DNA from: Chlamydiia bacterium
GTDB taxonomy: Bacteria; Chlamydiota; Chlamydiia; Chlamydiales; FEN-1388
NCBI GenBank assembly: GCA_028293095.1
Contig: JAQGPK010000124.1
Coordinates: 1-6,984, forward strand
Reading direction: 5' to 3'
Length of the DNA: 6,984 bases
Below the pieces are notes generated by a model that saw only the letters and a program-made list of their open reading frames with translations, searched no databases and was not told the origin of the DNA. The position numbers and the translations under genes are program-made. Numbering within the stretch: the stretch's first letter is position 1; each line of letters starts with the position of its first letter. This document shows, piece by piece, positions 5,646 through 6,984 of the stretch.

Positions 5646-6290
5646 ATGAACTCTACTATATCTTCTTCTTTTCAACCCATTATTGAAGACACAAATAAAA
5701 GCTTTCCATCCACAAATTCACAAACCTACACTCCTACTTCATCAGTAGACGGGAAAGAAGGGACCCTGAGGAAAAGCCCAAGAGCTTGGGTGCCAAAATC
5801 ACGTGCTGTAAACAAGCTTAACACGCGATCTTTAAGTATCTCATCTTTCCGTCCTATTAATGAAGAAGATGCAAGCATGAATTCTCCATCCACAAATTCG
5901 CGACCCTATACACCTACATCTACGCCATCAACAGATGAGAAAGTAGATGCTCTCATGACAAGTCCAAAAGCTTGGTTACCAAAATCACGTGTAAAGCCGC
6001 TTGACATGCGATCTTCTAGTACAAGTCCACGTCCATCACCATCTCCTGATCACCCTTCTCGATCTATGCAAACACCTTCACCTACTTCGAATCCAATGAA
6101 AGAAATTAACGATTTTGTATATGGCGGAGAGGCTCCCCCAAATTTTAGCATCTTTTCTCCAGAAGTTTCAAAGGGATTTGATTTTCATAAGTGGTGGGAA
6201 GAGTCAGTCCGTAGCTCTACAAATAGAGAGCAAGAGCAGACTACCTCTACAGTAGTAGCTTCTGAAAGCACCCCAAATAAGTCCGAATAG
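5646..6290 (+). CDS. Ser/Thr/Pro-rich repeat protein of unknown function
   Basis: I do not recognise this 214-residue protein. It is dominated by Ser, Thr and Pro and has no signal peptide or membrane segment. Two diverged repeats of about 60 residues occupy 7-65 and 66-126. Each has a PSTNSxxYTPTS block (21-32, 81-92), then SP[RK]AW[VL]PKSR (44-53, 106-115), then a short L..RS segment. A decayed third copy seems to start near 127. There are thirteen Ser-Pro or Thr-Pro dipeptides. The final part (about 151-188) is different, with many aromatic residues including a Trp pair (W183-W184), and may be a small folded or binding segment. The N-terminus MNSTISSSF is Ser-rich, like many type III secretion signals, but that is only suggestive. 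A disordered secreted effector or scaffold is an inference from composition. The repeats keep frame and motif while differing in bases, which supports a real coding gene. Weak GGA ribosome site; hairpin 23 nt after the stop. Confidence 0.8.
   Translation: MNSTISSSFQPIIEDTNKSFPSTNSQTYTPTSSVDGKEGTLRKSPRAWVPKSRAVNKLNTRSLSISSFRPINEEDASMNSPSTNSRPYTPTSTPSTDEKVDALMTSPKAWLPKSRVKPLDMRSSSTSPRPSPSPDHPSRSMQTPSPTSNPMKEINDFVYGGEAPPNFSIFSPEVSKGFDFHKWWEESVRSSTNREQEQTTSTVVASESTPNKSE
5664..5840 (+). repeat. Coding repeat unit 1
   Basis: First of two tandem in-frame units of the Ser/Thr/Pro-rich protein (residues 7-65). It shares a 15-nt exact stretch with unit 2, TCCATCCACAAATTC at 5705-5719, and CCAAAATCACGTG at 5793-5805. 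Confidence 0.75.
5841..6023 (+). repeat. Coding repeat unit 2
   Basis: Second unit (residues 66-126). The exact matches to unit 1 lie at 5885-5899 and 5979-5991, with offsets of 180 and 186 nt. The change shows in-frame insertion of two codons between the blocks since duplication. Confidence 0.75.
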
Positions 6291-6313
6291 TCAAGGCTCA
6301 AAAACAGAAGATT

Positions 6314-6335
6314 GGAGACTTTTATCAAAATCTCC
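6314..6335 (+). terminator. Hairpin after the repeat-protein gene
   Basis: GGAGA (6314-6318) pairs with TCTCC (6331-6335), and TTTT (6320-6323) with AAAA (6327-6330), leaving one bulged C and an ATC loop: nine pairs in 22 nt, 23 nt after the stop. No T run follows (TATTCC), so it could be a transcript-end stabiliser rather than a classic terminator. Confidence 0.45.
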
Positions 6336-6443
6336 TATTCCTAATTATAAGGGGAGTAGTATCCTTTGAATAAAAGTAGCAGCCCCTCTGCCTAAAAAAT
6401 ATTATCTACTCTCCTTTCCGATATATAACTCTAGAGAATACAC

Positions 6444-6454
6444 CCCATAATGGG
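6444..6454. repeat. Perfect 11-nt palindrome, possible operator
   Basis: CCCAT-A-ATGGG, about 80 nt upstream of the XRE regulator start. It could be an autoregulatory site, but it does not resemble the inverted repeat at 6809-6845. Confidence 0.3.
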
Positions 6455-6535
6455 TTTAATCAACGCTATCATGTCTGTTCAAAAGATGTAAATTAGAGCT
6501 ATTCTACATTGTAATATGCAAAAGGCTTACAAGTG

Positions 6536-6766
6536 ATGAACGCATCTAAGTCAAAAAAAAATTGGCTTCTCGAAGAGCTTGCCAAAAAAGTAAGAGTGAG
6601 GCGAGTTGAACTTAACCTTACGCAACGAGAACTTGCCGAAAAGGCAAATTTTCATGTGAATTATATTGGCGGAATAGAGCGAGCTGAGCGCAATATTTCT
6701 TATAAAAAGCTTATCGAACTTGCACAAGCTCTCAAGATAAGCCCAAAAAATTTTATGCCTGAATAA
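6536..6766 (+). CDS. Small XRE-family DNA-binding regulator
   Basis: This 76-residue protein is almost wholly a Cro/C1-type helix-turn-helix domain. After a basic start (MNASKSKK), the domain runs from about residue 12 to 73, with TQRELAEKA (29-37) as the second helix and HVNYIGGIERA (40-50) as the recognition helix. The ERNISYKKLIELAQAL stretch (51-66) is typical of single-domain regulators such as restriction-modification controller proteins and small antitoxin-like repressors. It probably binds inverted repeats as a dimer. I chose the ATG at 6536; a GTG directly before it (6533) is also possible, with AAAGG 7 nt upstream of it. It lies 87 nt before a P-loop ATPase gene on the same strand, with a long inverted repeat between them. 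It may repress or activate that gene, which is inference. No restriction or toxin gene is visible within the window. Confidence 0.9.
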   Translation: MNASKSKKNWLLEELAKKVRVRRVELNLTQRELAEKANFHVNYIGGIERAERNISYKKLIELAQALKISPKNFMPE

Positions 6767-6808
6767 AAAATAAACCAGATACAGGCGAATAGGTTTTGTC
6801 TAAAAATA

Positions 6809-6845
6809 CCTTGTAAATTCGACATCAAAGATCGAAAATACAAGG
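6809..6845 (+). promoter_or_regulatory. 14-nt imperfect inverted repeat covering the ATPase ribosome site
   Basis: Left arm 6809-6822 and right arm 6832-6845 pair at 12 of 14 positions (CCTTGTA/TACAAGG outside, TTCGA/TCGAA inside, two A-A mismatches) around a 9-nt loop. The right arm ends in ACAAGG, the ribosome-binding site of the ATPase gene 8 nt before its ATG. The arms also contain a weak promoter match, TTGTAA-N17-GAAAAT (6811-6839). It may be an operator for the XRE protein, a ribosome-site-masking RNA hairpin, or both. Confidence 0.6.
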
Positions 6846-6853
6846 CAAATAAT

Positions 6854-6984
6854 ATGCAGAGACCCAAATACATTCATGAAATTGAACTCCAGTTTCGGGT
6901 TCATACTATTTGCGCACTCTTAGGCCCAATGCAATTAGGAAAAACGACGCTTTCCAAAATGTTTTTAGAGCAACATCCAAAAAA
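6854..6984 (+). CDS. P-loop ATPase, 5' part only
   Basis: An open reading frame begins at ATG 6854 with AAGG 8 nt upstream and runs off the window after 43 full codons. It starts MQRPKYIHEIELQFR and has ICALLGPMQLGKTTLSKMF at residues 19-37, a Walker A motif (G24...GKTT). The pattern of a short N-terminal segment followed at once by LLGP.Q.GKTTL is that of AAA_14/DUF4143-type ATPases, which usually read GPRQVGKT; here Met and Leu replace Arg and Val. Many such proteins are about 350-450 residues and occur in patchy, often mobile families with uncertain function. Only the P-loop is seen, so the family call is tentative. It probably forms a unit with the XRE regulator upstream. Confidence 0.75.
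   Translation, partial: MQRPKYIHEIELQFRVHTICALLGPMQLGKTTLSKMFLEQHPK

Larger units (their letters stand above)
6291..6535. other. Non-coding spacer with several small hairpins
   Basis: About 245 nt without a credible gene. It contains a hairpin (6314-6335), a small stem-loop GCAG-CCCCT-CTGC (6379-6391), the palindrome CTCTAGAG (6429-6436) and the 11-nt palindrome CCCAT-A-ATGGG (6444-6454). The end holds TAATAT (6512-6517), a possible -10 box without a clear -35, and AAAGG (6521-6525), which serves the XRE gene. Confidence 0.5.

Noticed and set aside
6350..6391. AGGGG/CCCCT inverted repeat with a 28-nt gap, and a GCAG/CTGC mini-hairpin
   Set aside because: The stems are only 4-5 bp, mutually exclusive and lack a T run on the plus strand, so a separate call is not justified.
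6450..6491. 13-codon open frame (MGLINAIMSVQKM) within the spacer
   Set aside because: It has no Shine-Dalgarno, starts inside a palindrome and is short enough to be chance.

Overview
The window reads as a piece of bacterial chromosome from a host-associated or intracellular lineage. I favour a Chlamydiota (environmental chlamydia) or related PVC-group bacterium. This rests on the look of the GroES, GroEL and short UvrD/Rep proteins, on a CIRCE-type (HrcA) heat-shock operator, and on a Ser/Thr/Pro-rich repeat protein of the kind seen in host-interacting bacteria. The assignment is inference from remembered families, not from a database search.

Left part (1-2341, minus strand): a heat-shock operon transcribed right to left in the order groES, groEL, fmdB. 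It has a clear sigma-70-type promoter (TTGACG, 17 nt, TAGAAT) and a CIRCE-like inverted repeat with the canonical 9-nt spacer upstream of it. groEL and the FmdB-type zinc-ribbon gene overlap by one base (TAATG), and the Shine-Dalgarno of the latter lies inside the last groEL codons. The small zinc-ribbon protein is therefore probably co-translated with the chaperonin.

Middle part (2342-5577): two divergent genes whose start codons are only 15 nt apart. On the minus strand is an exported DUF1343/NamZ-type protein, probably an exo-beta-N-acetylmuramidase acting on peptidoglycan fragments. On the plus strand is a compact 642-residue superfamily-1 UvrD/Rep-type DNA helicase with all helicase motifs.

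Right part (5578-6984, plus strand) looks accessory. It holds a 214-residue low-complexity protein of unknown function built from two diverged repeats of about 60 residues plus a decayed third copy. A spacer of about 245 nt with several small hairpins follows. Next come a small XRE-type DNA-binding protein resembling controller proteins and the first 43 codons of a P-loop ATPase that runs off the window. Between these last two genes is a 14-nt imperfect inverted repeat whose right arm contains the ribosome-binding site of the ATPase gene. It is a good candidate operator or translational switch, and this regulator/hairpin/ATPase unit is the most system-like element here. No tRNA, rRNA, CRISPR array or insertion sequence is visible.
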